Shown here piece by piece: positions 1 through 8,246 of a DNA stretch of 64,000 nucleotides. The notes beneath the pieces are model-generated. The model had not been told where the DNA came from, made no database searches, and saw only the letters and a list, made by a program, of their open reading frames with translations. The DNA is taken from positions 23,793 to 87,792 of the forward strand of contig JABAAB010000093.1 in NCBI GenBank assembly GCA_014238945.1, given 5' to 3'. The position numbers were made by a program, and so were the translations under genes. The DNA comes from Lysobacterales bacterium. Its GTDB lineage: Bacteria > Pseudomonadota > Gammaproteobacteria > Xanthomonadales > SZUA-36. How positions within the stretch are numbered: the first letter of the stretch is position 1; each line of letters begins with the position of its first letter.

Positions 1-811
1 TGATGCCGATGACCAGTTTTGAAGCTGCGACCAGGGCATCGCGCCGACCCGGCATCGGGGTGGTTCCGCCGTGGTTGGCAACACCCTTGACTACAACATC
101 CCACCAGTGGATTCCGACAATCCCTTCCACGATACCGATATCCAGGCTTTTTTCATCCAGGAAGCCACCCTGTTCGATATGCAGTTCGACAAAGGCGTGG
201 ATGGGTGTGCTGCGTCTTGCCTGTTTGATCTTTGTCTGGTCACCGCCAATGCGGTCGACTCCATCACCCAGCGTGAACCCCGAAGATGAACCATTGCTCA
301 AGGCGTCGGCTGAAAAAATTCCCACCAGCGCCATATTGCCAACCATGCTGCCTTCCTCGTCGGCGAATACGATCATTTCCAGCGGGTGCCGAGTCACAAT
401 GTTGCCGGTATTGAGCAATTCGATTGCTTCGAGTGCACCTATCACACCCACATCCCCATCGTAGTTGCCACCCCCGGGGACACTGTCTGTATGGGAGCCG
501 AACATAATGGGCGCAAACAATGGTTGGGTTCCCGCGCGTCGGCCGATGATATTGCCGGCGTAGTCAATATGGACATCAAGGCCTGCATCTCTCATCAGGG
601 CGGAGATATAGGCCCGACCTGAAATATCGGCGTCTGAAAACGCGGTTCTGTCTACTCCCCCGTGAACGTTTTTGCCGAAATGGCTGAGCGCAATGATGCG
701 ATTCTTCATCCGCTCTGCATTGGCAAGTGGCAACTCACCAGCCTGAATAAATGACGTGATCAAGACCAACCAACAAACAACTGCTACTTTGTACGATATT
801 GAATTATTCAT
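1..811 (-). CDS. M20-family Zn amidohydrolase (N-carbamoyl-amino-acid / allantoate hydrolase type), secreted, 3' end outside window
   Basis: The frame runs off the left edge, so only about 270 N-terminal residues are visible. They begin MNNSISYKVAVV with a hydrophobic stretch that looks like a signal peptide. The family's metal-binding pattern is clear: GSHTDSVPGGGNYDGDVGV gives the first His and the bridging Asp, FADEEGS follows, then HIEQGGFLDEK and NHGGTTPMPGR. This is the signature of the amidase/hydantoinase/carbamoylase branch of M20, which hydrolyses N-carbamoyl amino acids, ureidoglycine or allantoate. The substrate cannot be read from sequence. A signal peptide is unusual because most relatives are cytoplasmic. 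It lies downstream of the corrinoid methyltransferase operon on the same strand, separated by a small membrane protein gene, so a link to that operon's hydantoinase-like protein is possible but is inference. Confidence 0.85.
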   Translation of the reverse strand, partial: MNNSISYKVAVVCWLVLITSFIQAGELPLANAERMKNRIIALSHFGKNVHGGVDRTAFSDADISGRAYISALMRDAGLDVHIDYAGNIIGRRAGTQPLFAPIMFGSHTDSVPGGGNYDGDVGVIGALEAIELLNTGNIVTRHPLEMIVFADEEGSMVGNMALVGIFSADALSNGSSSGFTLGDGVDRIGGDQTKIKQARRSTPIHAFVELHIEQGGFLDEKSLDIGIVEGIVGIHWWDVVVKGVANHGGTTPMPGRRDALVAASKLVIGI

Positions 812-930
812 GAATTATTCTCTCGATCTGTATTGCGGTAGTAGAGCAGTCTGCTGTTGGACTTGTTCTGGAGGGACTTCACTGATTCAGCCAAAACGAT
901 GGTCTTTTGTTGTTTGCCGGTGGGTTAGGG

Positions 931-1368
931 TTAACTGGATGATTGCTGTGAGGTGTCACTCTTCTCCAGATATTCTTCCAGGAAATCAATTCTCAAATCA
1001 ATTTTTTGCTCGAAGTCCGCGTAATTCAGCCCGGTCTGGAAACGAAGAGTGTCCATGGTCCATGTGATTTTTGTTAACCATGCAAATGCGATTGCACTGC
1101 CTAAAATCCCCCAAAATTCATAGCAGAGTGGATTGCGATAATCGATGATCAGTGCAGCCATGATCAGTGAGATCAAACCGGAAAACACTGCAAACACAAC
1201 TCTAATCTGACTGCCGGATTTTCTTAATCCTTCGATGGCCACACTTTTCCCTTGAGCGGTTCTCAACTTGAAAAAAGCCAATTGATCCTCGGCTGCCTGC
1301 AATGAATCGGGTTGATGGTCAATGTCATGCATCCACCATTTGAATTTGGTACTACCCGTTGAGCCCAT
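931..1368 (-). CDS. small two-TM membrane protein, function unknown
   Basis: A 145-residue protein that I do not recognise. Residues 1-50 are soluble and mixed-charge. Two hydrophobic segments follow (around VVFAVFSGLISLIMAALII and FWGILGSAIAFAWLTKITW), then a charged C-terminal tail with a short helical stretch (KIDLRIDFLEEYLEKS). The layout resembles small inner-membrane proteins with both termini in the cytoplasm. About 200 bases separate it from the ferredoxin-like gene upstream, and 119 bases separate its end from the M20 hydrolase start. No domain can be named, and coding status rests on the intact frame and the membrane pattern. Confidence 0.5.
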   Translation of the reverse strand: MGSTGSTKFKWWMHDIDHQPDSLQAAEDQLAFFKLRTAQGKSVAIEGLRKSGSQIRVVFAVFSGLISLIMAALIIDYRNPLCYEFWGILGSAIAFAWLTKITWTMDTLRFQTGLNYADFEQKIDLRIDFLEEYLEKSDTSQQSSS

Positions 1369-1482
1369 TGTGAATGCCTCGAATGAATTTAGTTTAAGAA
1401 TAACTGCAAGAGTCCACTACCGGTGTGAGTATAGGCGTTTAATGTGTTTCTTAGCCAGAATTCAGCGCAGAATACCCCTAAC

Positions 1483-1563
1483 ATATACATTGCCTGTGCC
1501 TACGAGCTGACACCCGATGGCATAAATCGCCAGGGAGAGATTGATCGTATCATTCCCGACCGA
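1483..1563 (+). pseudogene. fragment of a CadC-like/TPR membrane protein N-terminus
   Basis: On the plus strand this stretch encodes AYELTPDGINRQGEIDR. That matches AFELTPEGVKRESEIDR, the segment after the transmembrane hairpin in the broken TPR gene at 19034-20584. About 11 of 17 positions are identical and the rest mostly conservative. No start codon, transmembrane hairpin or TPR region flanks it, and the frame then runs antisense into the ferredoxin-like gene. I read it as a short leftover of a third member of that family. The match is short, so chance cannot be fully excluded. Confidence 0.4.
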
Positions 1564-1570
1564 TGGTCTC

Positions 1571-2293
1571 TCAGTCGTGACCGGTCTTTGGGTGCCACCG
1601 GGTATCCACAAAAGCATCCATGTGAAAGCGGGCATGATCCGGTAAGTAGTGAAATTCTTTCGCCACTGGGCAGACACGGCGGGCTTTACAGCCCTGCACC
1701 CGGCAGCTGGACTTCTTATTAACACCCAGGAATTCCACGCATTTTCCTACCTGGTAATGCTCACCATCGAAGGCGTCAACGGGGCAGACATCAAGACAGG
1801 GCATATCGATGCAATCCAGGCAGGCTGAACGCAGCCCGGACTTGCTGGTGTCCACATCCCCTACGTCAGGCAATACCAAAACAAATCGATAAGCGTGCCA
1901 CAGACCAAACTGTTGATGCAGTGAAATGATAATACGTGAAGCCGCGACCCTTCCCGTTCTTGCAGCCCAACTGAGTATAGGAGGGTAGGGTGGGCCATCA
2001 AACGGGAAGATGGGTTTGCCATCCAGTTTTTCCGCAATATCAGTTCCAATCCTGCGGCTCCAGCGGTCCAGGGGTTCTGGCTTGCCATCACCGTATTCCG
2101 GGGATCGGGTGAACGGCCGCCACATTGATGACCCGGCGTTGCCTATCATTAGTAAACTGTTTGCTGTGCGGTCACCGGACAAGGTGGGTACACGGTCAGT
2201 GGCCAACAATTTCAGTGATCCAAGGATCAACAGGCCGTGTGGCTCCAATAAGCGAATGACTTCCTGATCGGCGGCTGGCAAGTTATCCCTCAT
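1571..2293 (-). CDS. ferredoxin-like protein of the corrinoid methyltransferase operon
   Basis: A 240-residue protein beginning MRDNLPAADQEVI. The frame is open further upstream, but this ATG overlaps the end of the hydantoinase-like gene by 11 bases, which fits translational coupling. The C-terminal third carries two cysteine groups: SACLDCIDMPCLDVCPVDAF (C-x2-C-x4-C-x3-CP), then GKCVEFL and SSCRVQGCKARRVCP. They suit one or two [4Fe-4S] clusters. The N-terminal part (LEPHGLLILGSLKL, GNAGSSMWRPF, EPLDRWSRRIG) resembles the non-catalytic region of epoxyqueuosine-reductase-like ferredoxin proteins. As the last gene of the operon it is a plausible electron donor for reactivating oxidised Co(II) corrinoid through the RACo-type protein. 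That role is inference. Confidence 0.8.
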   Translation of the reverse strand: MRDNLPAADQEVIRLLEPHGLLILGSLKLLATDRVPTLSGDRTANSLLMIGNAGSSMWRPFTRSPEYGDGKPEPLDRWSRRIGTDIAEKLDGKPIFPFDGPPYPPILSWAARTGRVAASRIIISLHQQFGLWHAYRFVLVLPDVGDVDTSKSGLRSACLDCIDMPCLDVCPVDAFDGEHYQVGKCVEFLGVNKKSSCRVQGCKARRVCPVAKEFHYLPDHARFHMDAFVDTRWHPKTGHD

Positions 2294-4334
2294 GATCGTC
2301 CTGGGTACTGGCTTGCCTGATCCCCGGACGACCGGTCGCGGTCGCGGTGATACGTGTCTCGAGGAACAACTCGCCATCGAGATCATGTTCAACATGTTTG
2401 TCATTACTGCTCAATCGAATTCCCACGTCCGTTGCGCCCGCTGCCCGTGCCATGGTGCGGGCTTTATCTGTGGCGATGGTTTGCGCAGTTGAAATGGCTT
2501 CCCTAAGCTTGCTGAAATGCATGGGCTTGCGATCGCTGTGTAGAACAAACTGGCCATACATTGGCTGGGTTACCGTGATGTGTGCACGTTGAACCACGCT
2601 GCCCAAAACAGCGCCGTAGGCGTTGGCCACCTCGGCGCGATTTGGTATTGAGAGCTTTACTCCCAGCTGTTGTGCAGCATCCGGGAAAAAGGTGGCTGCG
2701 GGTGCACCCACCGCGACCACCGGGTAATCGGCGGCAAAATGCAGGTGAAACAGGGAGCCTGAATCCAGTAGCTTGCCGGGTGCGTCACTTGATTCAAAGA
2801 TAAGTTCTGCCAATAACCCGGTCAGACTTTTCGACTTAACGCGATCCAGCTTGCGGTGTTGGTGCAGACCGGCTTCGATCAACGCACGGCTGATTCGCTG
2901 ATTTACCCGCTCATACACGTGTCGGCTGGGTGTGATCGCGTCGCCTTTTTGCCAACGACCCAAACCGTAAATATGTCGCATTTGCCGTGCCCAGAGCAGC
3001 GCCGCCAGTTCGGCCGCTTCGGTGTTCCAGTGCGGACTCAGCCCAAGTACATGAGCCGCGTCACTGGGAGTAAAACCACTGTAAATGACCAGTCCCTGGC
3101 GTTGCAGGTGTCCAATGGCACGTGCAACATTGCGGTCGGTTTCGACTATGTCATTCAACTCAATGGGGTGCTCACCCATTAAATCCCAGGCGCGTAATTC
3201 CGACTCCGAACAAGCGGATAGCAGTACTTCATTGTGTTCAAGCCGCAAAGCGAATCGGTTGTCTCTGCGATCGGGTGCCTGACTCAACTGTTTGCCAAGT
3301 GCACGGGTCACTTCGGGATACTGGTACGCCAGCAGGCTTAGCGGAACCACCCGGCGTGGCCCAATTTCGAGACCGGCAGAACCGCTGAAACGAACTTCGC
3401 TGTCACCACCGAGGCCAATCGAGATGACGCGTACGGCTTCAACCATGGGCTTCCATTCGCCGATTCTTACACCATCAAAACCGAGTTCCGGTTGGCCGTC
3501 GGATATCACCGCAATATCGGTGGTTGTTCCACCCATATCGGCAATGATGGCGTTGACGGCACCACTCAGCGCCGAGGCACCGACGACGCTGGCTGCCGGT
3601 CCGGACAGCACCGTGCCCACCGGTTGTTCCATGGCGGTGCGGGTATTGATCAGGGAGCCATTACCCTTGACCATCATCAGCGGTGCCTGTATTTCCCTGT
3701 CCTGCATGATCTTTTGCACGGCCATGATCAACTCGTGGATGATGGGTACCATGCGGGCGTTGAGTGCAACGGTCAGGGCCCGGCGTGGTGCATCCAGATT
3801 GGTGGCCAGTTCGTGACCACAGGTTACCGGTTTGGAACACAGGTCGTTGACCAGGTCCCGTATGCATATCTCGTGTGCAGGGTTGCGTACCCCAAACATG
3901 GACGAGACCGCAAATGCAGATACTTTCATTGCCAGTTTCCTGATGGCCCGTGCTGCACCTGCGGTGTCCAGTGGGGTAGTTTCCGCCCCTATCGCATCGT
4001 GACCACCATCAAGAGTAACCACCATGTCGGGGTCAAAAATGTCCAGCAGACCGCTCTTCTCCACCTGTTGCTGGTGATAACCTGGTAGTAACACGCCAAC
4101 GGGTGCACCACGGCCCTCGACCACCGAGTTGGTAGACAAGGTGGTGGACAATGCGACCAGAACAACATCAAGCAGCTTCTTTGACGGTAGTTCGGCCAAT
4201 GCATCGCTGATGCCCAAGGTCAGGTCATGACGGGTGGTAAGGCATTTGCTCGCCGCGATGATATTTTGCTCGGCGTCTACCAATACTGCATCGGTATAGG
4301 TACCACCGGTGTCAATGCCAAGTTTCAACCCCAT
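2283..4334 (-). CDS. hydantoinase/oxoprolinase-family (HyuA-like) ASKHA ATPase
   Basis: A 683-residue protein. The start chosen is MGLKLGIDTGGTYTDAVLV, eight bases after the RACo stop, with an AGGTAA Shine-Dalgarno inside the end of that gene. The N-terminus is the hydantoinase phosphate-1 motif (DTGGTYTD), and the second ATPase motif is IIADMGGTTTDIAVI near the middle. The family includes the ATP-dependent alpha subunits of N-methylhydantoinase, acetophenone carboxylase and 5-oxoprolinase, which normally pair with a HyuB subunit. No HyuB is present here. Its position between RACo and a ferredoxin suggests either a second ATP-dependent activator of the corrinoid system or a hydantoinase-type step linked to the M20 amidase nearby. 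The family call is secure; the role is open. Confidence 0.88.
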   Translation of the reverse strand: MGLKLGIDTGGTYTDAVLVDAEQNIIAASKCLTTRHDLTLGISDALAELPSKKLLDVVLVALSTTLSTNSVVEGRGAPVGVLLPGYHQQQVEKSGLLDIFDPDMVVTLDGGHDAIGAETTPLDTAGAARAIRKLAMKVSAFAVSSMFGVRNPAHEICIRDLVNDLCSKPVTCGHELATNLDAPRRALTVALNARMVPIIHELIMAVQKIMQDREIQAPLMMVKGNGSLINTRTAMEQPVGTVLSGPAASVVGASALSGAVNAIIADMGGTTTDIAVISDGQPELGFDGVRIGEWKPMVEAVRVISIGLGGDSEVRFSGSAGLEIGPRRVVPLSLLAYQYPEVTRALGKQLSQAPDRRDNRFALRLEHNEVLLSACSESELRAWDLMGEHPIELNDIVETDRNVARAIGHLQRQGLVIYSGFTPSDAAHVLGLSPHWNTEAAELAALLWARQMRHIYGLGRWQKGDAITPSRHVYERVNQRISRALIEAGLHQHRKLDRVKSKSLTGLLAELIFESSDAPGKLLDSGSLFHLHFAADYPVVAVGAPAATFFPDAAQQLGVKLSIPNRAEVANAYGAVLGSVVQRAHITVTQPMYGQFVLHSDRKPMHFSKLREAISTAQTIATDKARTMARAAGATDVGIRLSSNDKHVEHDLDGELFLETRITATATGRPGIRQASTQDDHEG

Positions 4335-4341
4335 GACGGGC

Positions 4342-6351
4342 TTACCTGGCACGCCGGCGACGGCGCTTTCCCCCGGCTGTGGCAGGGAGGATCGGGGGGT
4401 CGGGCAATTTGACCACCTGGGATAACATCGGGTATGAATGCACGGCGTGGGGTATGCCCATGGCGTCAACAAAATGTTGTTGGAAACCAGGGTCCACGGC
4501 CGTCTCAACTTTTTCTACCCGGCGAACCTGTTGCTCAATTTCGGTTCGTGATGTACGGCTTAACAATGCGATCCGTGCACCCGTGCCGGCCGCATTGGCG
4601 GCTGATGATACCTTGTCCAGCTCACAGTCAGGAAGCATACCCAGCACCATCGCATACTTGACGTCAATGTGGCTGCCAAATGCTCCCGCAAGCCTGATCC
4701 GATCGACCTTGTCGACACCCATGCGATCCATCAGCAGACGCGCCCCGGCATAAAGTGCTGCCTTGGCCAACTGGATGGCGCGTACATCGACCTGTTGTAT
4801 GCGGATATCCGGCTCACCTTCATGCAACAAATAGGAGAATGTCCGGCCACTTGGTTCAACACGCGCGCTTTGGTTTGCCAGTTCGCCGTCTATCACGCCA
4901 TCCGGTCGGATGATACCCGCCAGGTACATACCCGCGATCGCTTCAATAATGCCCGAACCGCAGATGCCGGTGACACCCTGTTGACCCAATTCGTCCTCAA
5001 AACCGGGCTCATCGGACCACAATGTGCCGCCTATTACCCGCACCTTTGGCTCCAGGGTATCGGGATCAATTCTGACCCGCTCGATGGCACCCGGAGCGGC
5101 CCGTTGGCCACCCGAGATTTGCGCGCCCTCGAAAGCCGGTCCGGTCGGACTGGAGGCGGCCAGCAATTTCTGCCGGTTGCCGAGTATAATTTCGGCATTG
5201 GTTCCCACGTCGATAATCAGTGATACTTCGTCATATTCCCAGGGAGTTTCCGCCAGCAGAACCGCAGCCGTGTCGGCGCCGACGTGTCCGGCAATGCAGG
5301 GCAACAGGTAGGTACGGACATAGTCCGGCACAGCGATATCCAGGGAGGTAGCCGGCAATTCCACCGCGTGATCCGTTGCCAGGGAAAAGGGAGCTGAGCC
5401 CAAAGGCGTTGGATCAAGCCCCAGTAACAGGTGGTGCATGACCGGGTTGCCCACCAACGTGATTTCAAGAATCTCAGCTGTGTCAATCTCTGCCTGGCTG
5501 GCGACCCTGAAGATGAGGTCGTTTACAGCTGAGCGCACCACCTTTGTCATCTGCTTCGCACCATCGACATTGAGCATCGCATAGGAGACACGGCTCATCA
5601 GGTCTTCGCCATAGCGAATTTGTGGATTCATGACACCTGCGCTGGACAACACCTCACCACTGGACAGATCACAAAGGTGGGCAGCGATGGTGGTCGATCC
5701 GACATCAATGGCAACGCCACAGATACGCTCGCGGTACCCCGGCCATATCGCCACCACCCGGTGTTCGTCGCGTATCGCTACCGTGACCTGCCAACTGCCG
5801 TCTCGCAGGGCAGATTGCACGGACTGCAAGACATGGTTGTTATAACTCAAACCGGACATTGAGTAATCATTTTCGAGGGCCTGCATCAGGCGCTGCAAAT
5901 CACCTTCGGGTTTCTCAAGTTCAGGTTCCGCAACCTCGGTGTAATACAGATGTACCGCCGGATCCAATTCGAAATCGTAGGCTTCATAATCCTTGCGTAC
6001 CACCTGGTGGTGTACCTGGCTGCTGGCCGGTACATCAATGCGCACGTCAGCAAGAATTTTTGCCTGGCAACTGAGTCGGTTACCCATCTGCAAGCGACCA
6101 CGTTGCCGGCAATATTTTTCATCTTCCCCCATATCACTGAGATGATCCGGGCTTGAGATGATACCTTCCTTGGCAAAACTGCCCTCAATGGCCTCCACCT
6201 GGCAGCGGCCACAACGGGCCCGGTTGCCGCAAATGGAATCGATGTCAACACCCAGTTCACGTGCTGCCTGAAGCACGGTAGTGCCTATGGGAAACCGGCC
6301 GCGTTTGCCGGATGGGCTGAATACGATCAGTGCATGGCCGACATCAGCCAT
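4342..6351 (-). CDS. RACo-type corrinoid activation protein (2Fe-2S + ASKHA, DUF4445)
   Basis: A 669-residue protein. Residues 1-100 form a plant-type [2Fe-2S] ferredoxin domain with Cys41, Cys47 and Cys50 (CGNRARCGRC) and a fourth ligand at Cys95 (RLSCQAKI). A linker leads to an actin-like ATPase domain from about residue 210 (CGVAIDVGSTTIAAHL), with later motifs LIIDVGTNAEIILGN, GICGSGIIEAIAGM and RLAGAFGSHID. RACo proteins use ATP hydrolysis to drive reduction of inactive Co(II) corrinoid to Co(I). The neighbouring corrinoid protein is the obvious client. The C-terminus is unusual, ending GGKRRRRRAR, a polybasic tail also found on the neighbouring pterin methyltransferase. The gene starts five bases after that methyltransferase stops, so it is in the same operon. 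Confidence 0.93.
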   Translation of the reverse strand: MADVGHALIVFSPSGKRGRFPIGTTVLQAARELGVDIDSICGNRARCGRCQVEAIEGSFAKEGIISSPDHLSDMGEDEKYCRQRGRLQMGNRLSCQAKILADVRIDVPASSQVHHQVVRKDYEAYDFELDPAVHLYYTEVAEPELEKPEGDLQRLMQALENDYSMSGLSYNNHVLQSVQSALRDGSWQVTVAIRDEHRVVAIWPGYRERICGVAIDVGSTTIAAHLCDLSSGEVLSSAGVMNPQIRYGEDLMSRVSYAMLNVDGAKQMTKVVRSAVNDLIFRVASQAEIDTAEILEITLVGNPVMHHLLLGLDPTPLGSAPFSLATDHAVELPATSLDIAVPDYVRTYLLPCIAGHVGADTAAVLLAETPWEYDEVSLIIDVGTNAEIILGNRQKLLAASSPTGPAFEGAQISGGQRAAPGAIERVRIDPDTLEPKVRVIGGTLWSDEPGFEDELGQQGVTGICGSGIIEAIAGMYLAGIIRPDGVIDGELANQSARVEPSGRTFSYLLHEGEPDIRIQQVDVRAIQLAKAALYAGARLLMDRMGVDKVDRIRLAGAFGSHIDVKYAMVLGMLPDCELDKVSSAANAAGTGARIALLSRTSRTEIEQQVRRVEKVETAVDPGFQQHFVDAMGIPHAVHSYPMLSQVVKLPDPPILPATAGGKRRRRRAR

Positions 6352-6356
6352 ATTGA

Positions 6357-7262
6357 TCAGTTTTTTGCGCGTCTGCGGCGTCGACCGCCGCGTCGGCCCC
6401 CGCTTTCACCGGCGGCCAAAGGCTCGCGGTAGGAGGCTATCCAGTTCTTGCACTGAGGATCATGGTCCATCAATACGTCGGCCCCACGCACCGCCTGCAT
6501 TAACGTGGCTTCCATCGGATTGGTGATCGCTGAAGTCATGCCCGCACCGATCGCCATCGCGATGAACGCCGGGTTCAGGCCGTGCCGCTTGGGCAGGCCA
6601 AAACTGATATTGGACGCACCGCAGGTGGTGTTGACCTTCAATTCGGTACGCAATCTGCGAATCAGTTCCATCACCTGGACGCCTGCGTCAGACATGGCAC
6701 CAACGGGCATCACCAGTGGATCGACCACCACGTCACAGGCAGGAATGCCGTGGTCGGCGGCGCGGTTGACTATTTTCCTGGCGACCTCGTAGCGAACGTT
6801 GATGTCGGTGGAAATACCGGTATCGTCGTTACAAATCGCAACCACAGCGGCACCGTGTTTTTTGACCAGCGGCAGCACCATTTCAAGTCGGTCTTCTTCA
6901 CCGGTTACGGAGTTCAGCAAGGGCTTGCCAACGTAGGCTTCAAGACCAGACTGAAGTGCTTCGAATACCGAGGAGTCTATTGAAAGGGGTACATCGGTCA
7001 ATGATTGCACCAGGCGAATGGCCTCGGCCAGCATTGCAGGTTCGTCGGCTAGTGGAATACCGGCATTGATGTCCAGCACATGGGCGCCGGCGGCCACCTG
7101 GGCCAATGCATCGGCCTCGACACGACTGAAATCGCCCGCCCTCATTTCCGCGGCCAACAGTTTTCGGCCAGTCGGATTAATTCTCTCGCCAATGATGACA
7201 AAAGGCCGGTCAAAACCCAGGACAACTTCCTTGCTGGCGGAACTGATGATGGTATCGGTCAT
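6357..7262 (-). CDS. methyltetrahydrofolate:corrinoid methyltransferase-like, pterin-binding (MtgA/AcsE type)
   Basis: A 301-residue protein. The start MTDTIISSASKEVV was chosen because a Shine-Dalgarno (AAAGGT) lies nine bases upstream; the longer open frame has no such support. The pterin-binding TIM barrel is recognisable from VIIGERINPTGRK (residues 22-34), HVLDINAGIP (61-70), PLSIDSS and TTCGASNISFGLPKRHGLN. Relatives move methyl groups between corrinoid proteins and tetrahydrofolate. With an MttB-type enzyme and a MetF-like reductase in the operon, the expected direction is methyl-corrinoid to methyl-THF. The tail ends GGRRGGRRRRRAKN, a polybasic extension like the one on the adjacent RACo protein and absent from classical AcsE/MtgA. 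Confidence 0.9.
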   Translation of the reverse strand: MTDTIISSASKEVVLGFDRPFVIIGERINPTGRKLLAAEMRAGDFSRVEADALAQVAAGAHVLDINAGIPLADEPAMLAEAIRLVQSLTDVPLSIDSSVFEALQSGLEAYVGKPLLNSVTGEEDRLEMVLPLVKKHGAAVVAICNDDTGISTDINVRYEVARKIVNRAADHGIPACDVVVDPLVMPVGAMSDAGVQVMELIRRLRTELKVNTTCGASNISFGLPKRHGLNPAFIAMAIGAGMTSAITNPMEATLMQAVRGADVLMDHDPQCKNWIASYREPLAAGESGGRRGGRRRRRAKN

Positions 7263-7275
7263 TTGGAAATTACCT

Positions 7276-7596
7276 TTATGTACTGTTTTCCTGGGGAGCA
7301 GGGTTCCGTAAACCGCCGGCCTTGACGACTTTTTCCAGAACATCTTCTGGAAATTGTTCTTCCAGTTCACTCAGCGCTTCATTGACCAGGGTTTCAAGGT
7401 CACCTTCGACCTTTCGATTCTCACGTCGCCAGTCTTCCAGGTAGGCGTGGCTGGACCCACGTCCGGCACGCATGGCGGCGCGGTCGATGGCTTTGGCAAA
7501 ACGTCGCGACAGCTCCTTTTTGTGGCGTTTGCGTCCTTTTTGTCCAATGACCTGCGCTGGTATATCACGCCAGTATATGGTGGTTAACTTTGGCAC
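7276..7596 (-). CDS. PF13769-type 'virulence factor' domain protein
   Basis: A 106-residue protein beginning MPKLTTIYWRDIPAQVIGQ. It matches the small PF13769 'virulence_fact' family by its YWRDIPAQV opening, the KELSRRFAKAIDRAAMRAG middle and the HAYLEDWRRE motif. Despite its name the family has no established biochemical role. In this operon it sits between DUF1638 and the pterin methyltransferase with gaps of only 5 and 13 bases, so it is co-translated with corrinoid enzymes. It is rich in Lys, Arg and Glu, has no membrane segment or cysteine and is probably cytoplasmic. An accessory role in the methyl-transfer complex is inference from position. Confidence 0.8.
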   Translation of the reverse strand: MPKLTTIYWRDIPAQVIGQKGRKRHKKELSRRFAKAIDRAAMRAGRGSSHAYLEDWRRENRKVEGDLETLVNEALSELEEQFPEDVLEKVVKAGGLRNPAPQENST

Positions 7597-7601
7597 CCGG
7601 T

Positions 7602-8228
7602 CTATTGCTCCAATTCAGTTTTCAACACCAGGGATAGTGGCCGGTCACCGGTATAACGATACTCATATGACAATCCCAGGAACTCTGCCTGCTGTTCTGC
7701 CATGGCCTGTAGTTCCTTTGAATCCGTTTGTGCAAGATAAACGACCCTTTTGTAATTGGTGAAATACACTGGCATCAATTGTGGCAAACGGTCCAGACCG
7801 AGGCCTTTGACCACCAGGCGGTCAAAATGCCGCACCAGAAAGTCGGTTAAGTAGAAACAACCCAGTTCGGATTGGGTTAATTGCTCGAATGCATCACTTC
7901 CGGCATAAAACTCGTAGCAGTGTGCGCCCGGTATACGCTCGATCCCGTACTCTTTCAGTAGCTTGTCCAGCATTCCGCCGGTACCACAGTCGGCATAACC
8001 GACAAAGATCTGTTTATATTGCCCGGCTCGTGATTCGATCATGGCCTTGACCGCCGCTGGAATCTTATCCGGTGAATTATGCAATTCGGCCGGCAGACAC
8101 TGAAATTCAATGTGATCCCAGTGGTTCAGGTCCCTGATGCGTACCAGTTCCCGCGCAATGGCGCCACAAGCTATGACCAGCGTACCGGATTGCTTGGTTC
8201 TATGCTTCACAGGACGCGACCTTGCCAT
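7602..8228 (-). CDS. DUF1638 domain protein
   Basis: A 208-residue protein matching DUF1638, with LVIACGAIARELVRI near the start, FVGYADCGTGGMLDKLLKEYG in the middle and HCYEFYAG afterwards. Conserved cysteines at CGAI, DCGTGG and HCYEF could bind a metal or cofactor. DUF1638 genes are known to travel with corrinoid methyltransferase genes, and here the gene lies 18 bases after the corrinoid protein. No function is established. Binding or loading of the corrinoid, or chaperoning of the corrinoid protein, are reasonable hypotheses. The C-terminal half is basic and has no recognisable motif. Confidence 0.88.
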   Translation of the reverse strand: MARSRPVKHRTKQSGTLVIACGAIARELVRIRDLNHWDHIEFQCLPAELHNSPDKIPAAVKAMIESRAGQYKQIFVGYADCGTGGMLDKLLKEYGIERIPGAHCYEFYAGSDAFEQLTQSELGCFYLTDFLVRHFDRLVVKGLGLDRLPQLMPVYFTNYKRVVYLAQTDSKELQAMAEQQAEFLGLSYEYRYTGDRPLSLVLKTELEQ

Positions 8229-8246
8229 AGACGAGCAGGACTCCGT

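Noticed and set aside
2283..4334. A complete HyuAB N-methylhydantoinase
   Set aside because: Only the HyuA-like half is present; no HyuB-type protein is encoded in the window.
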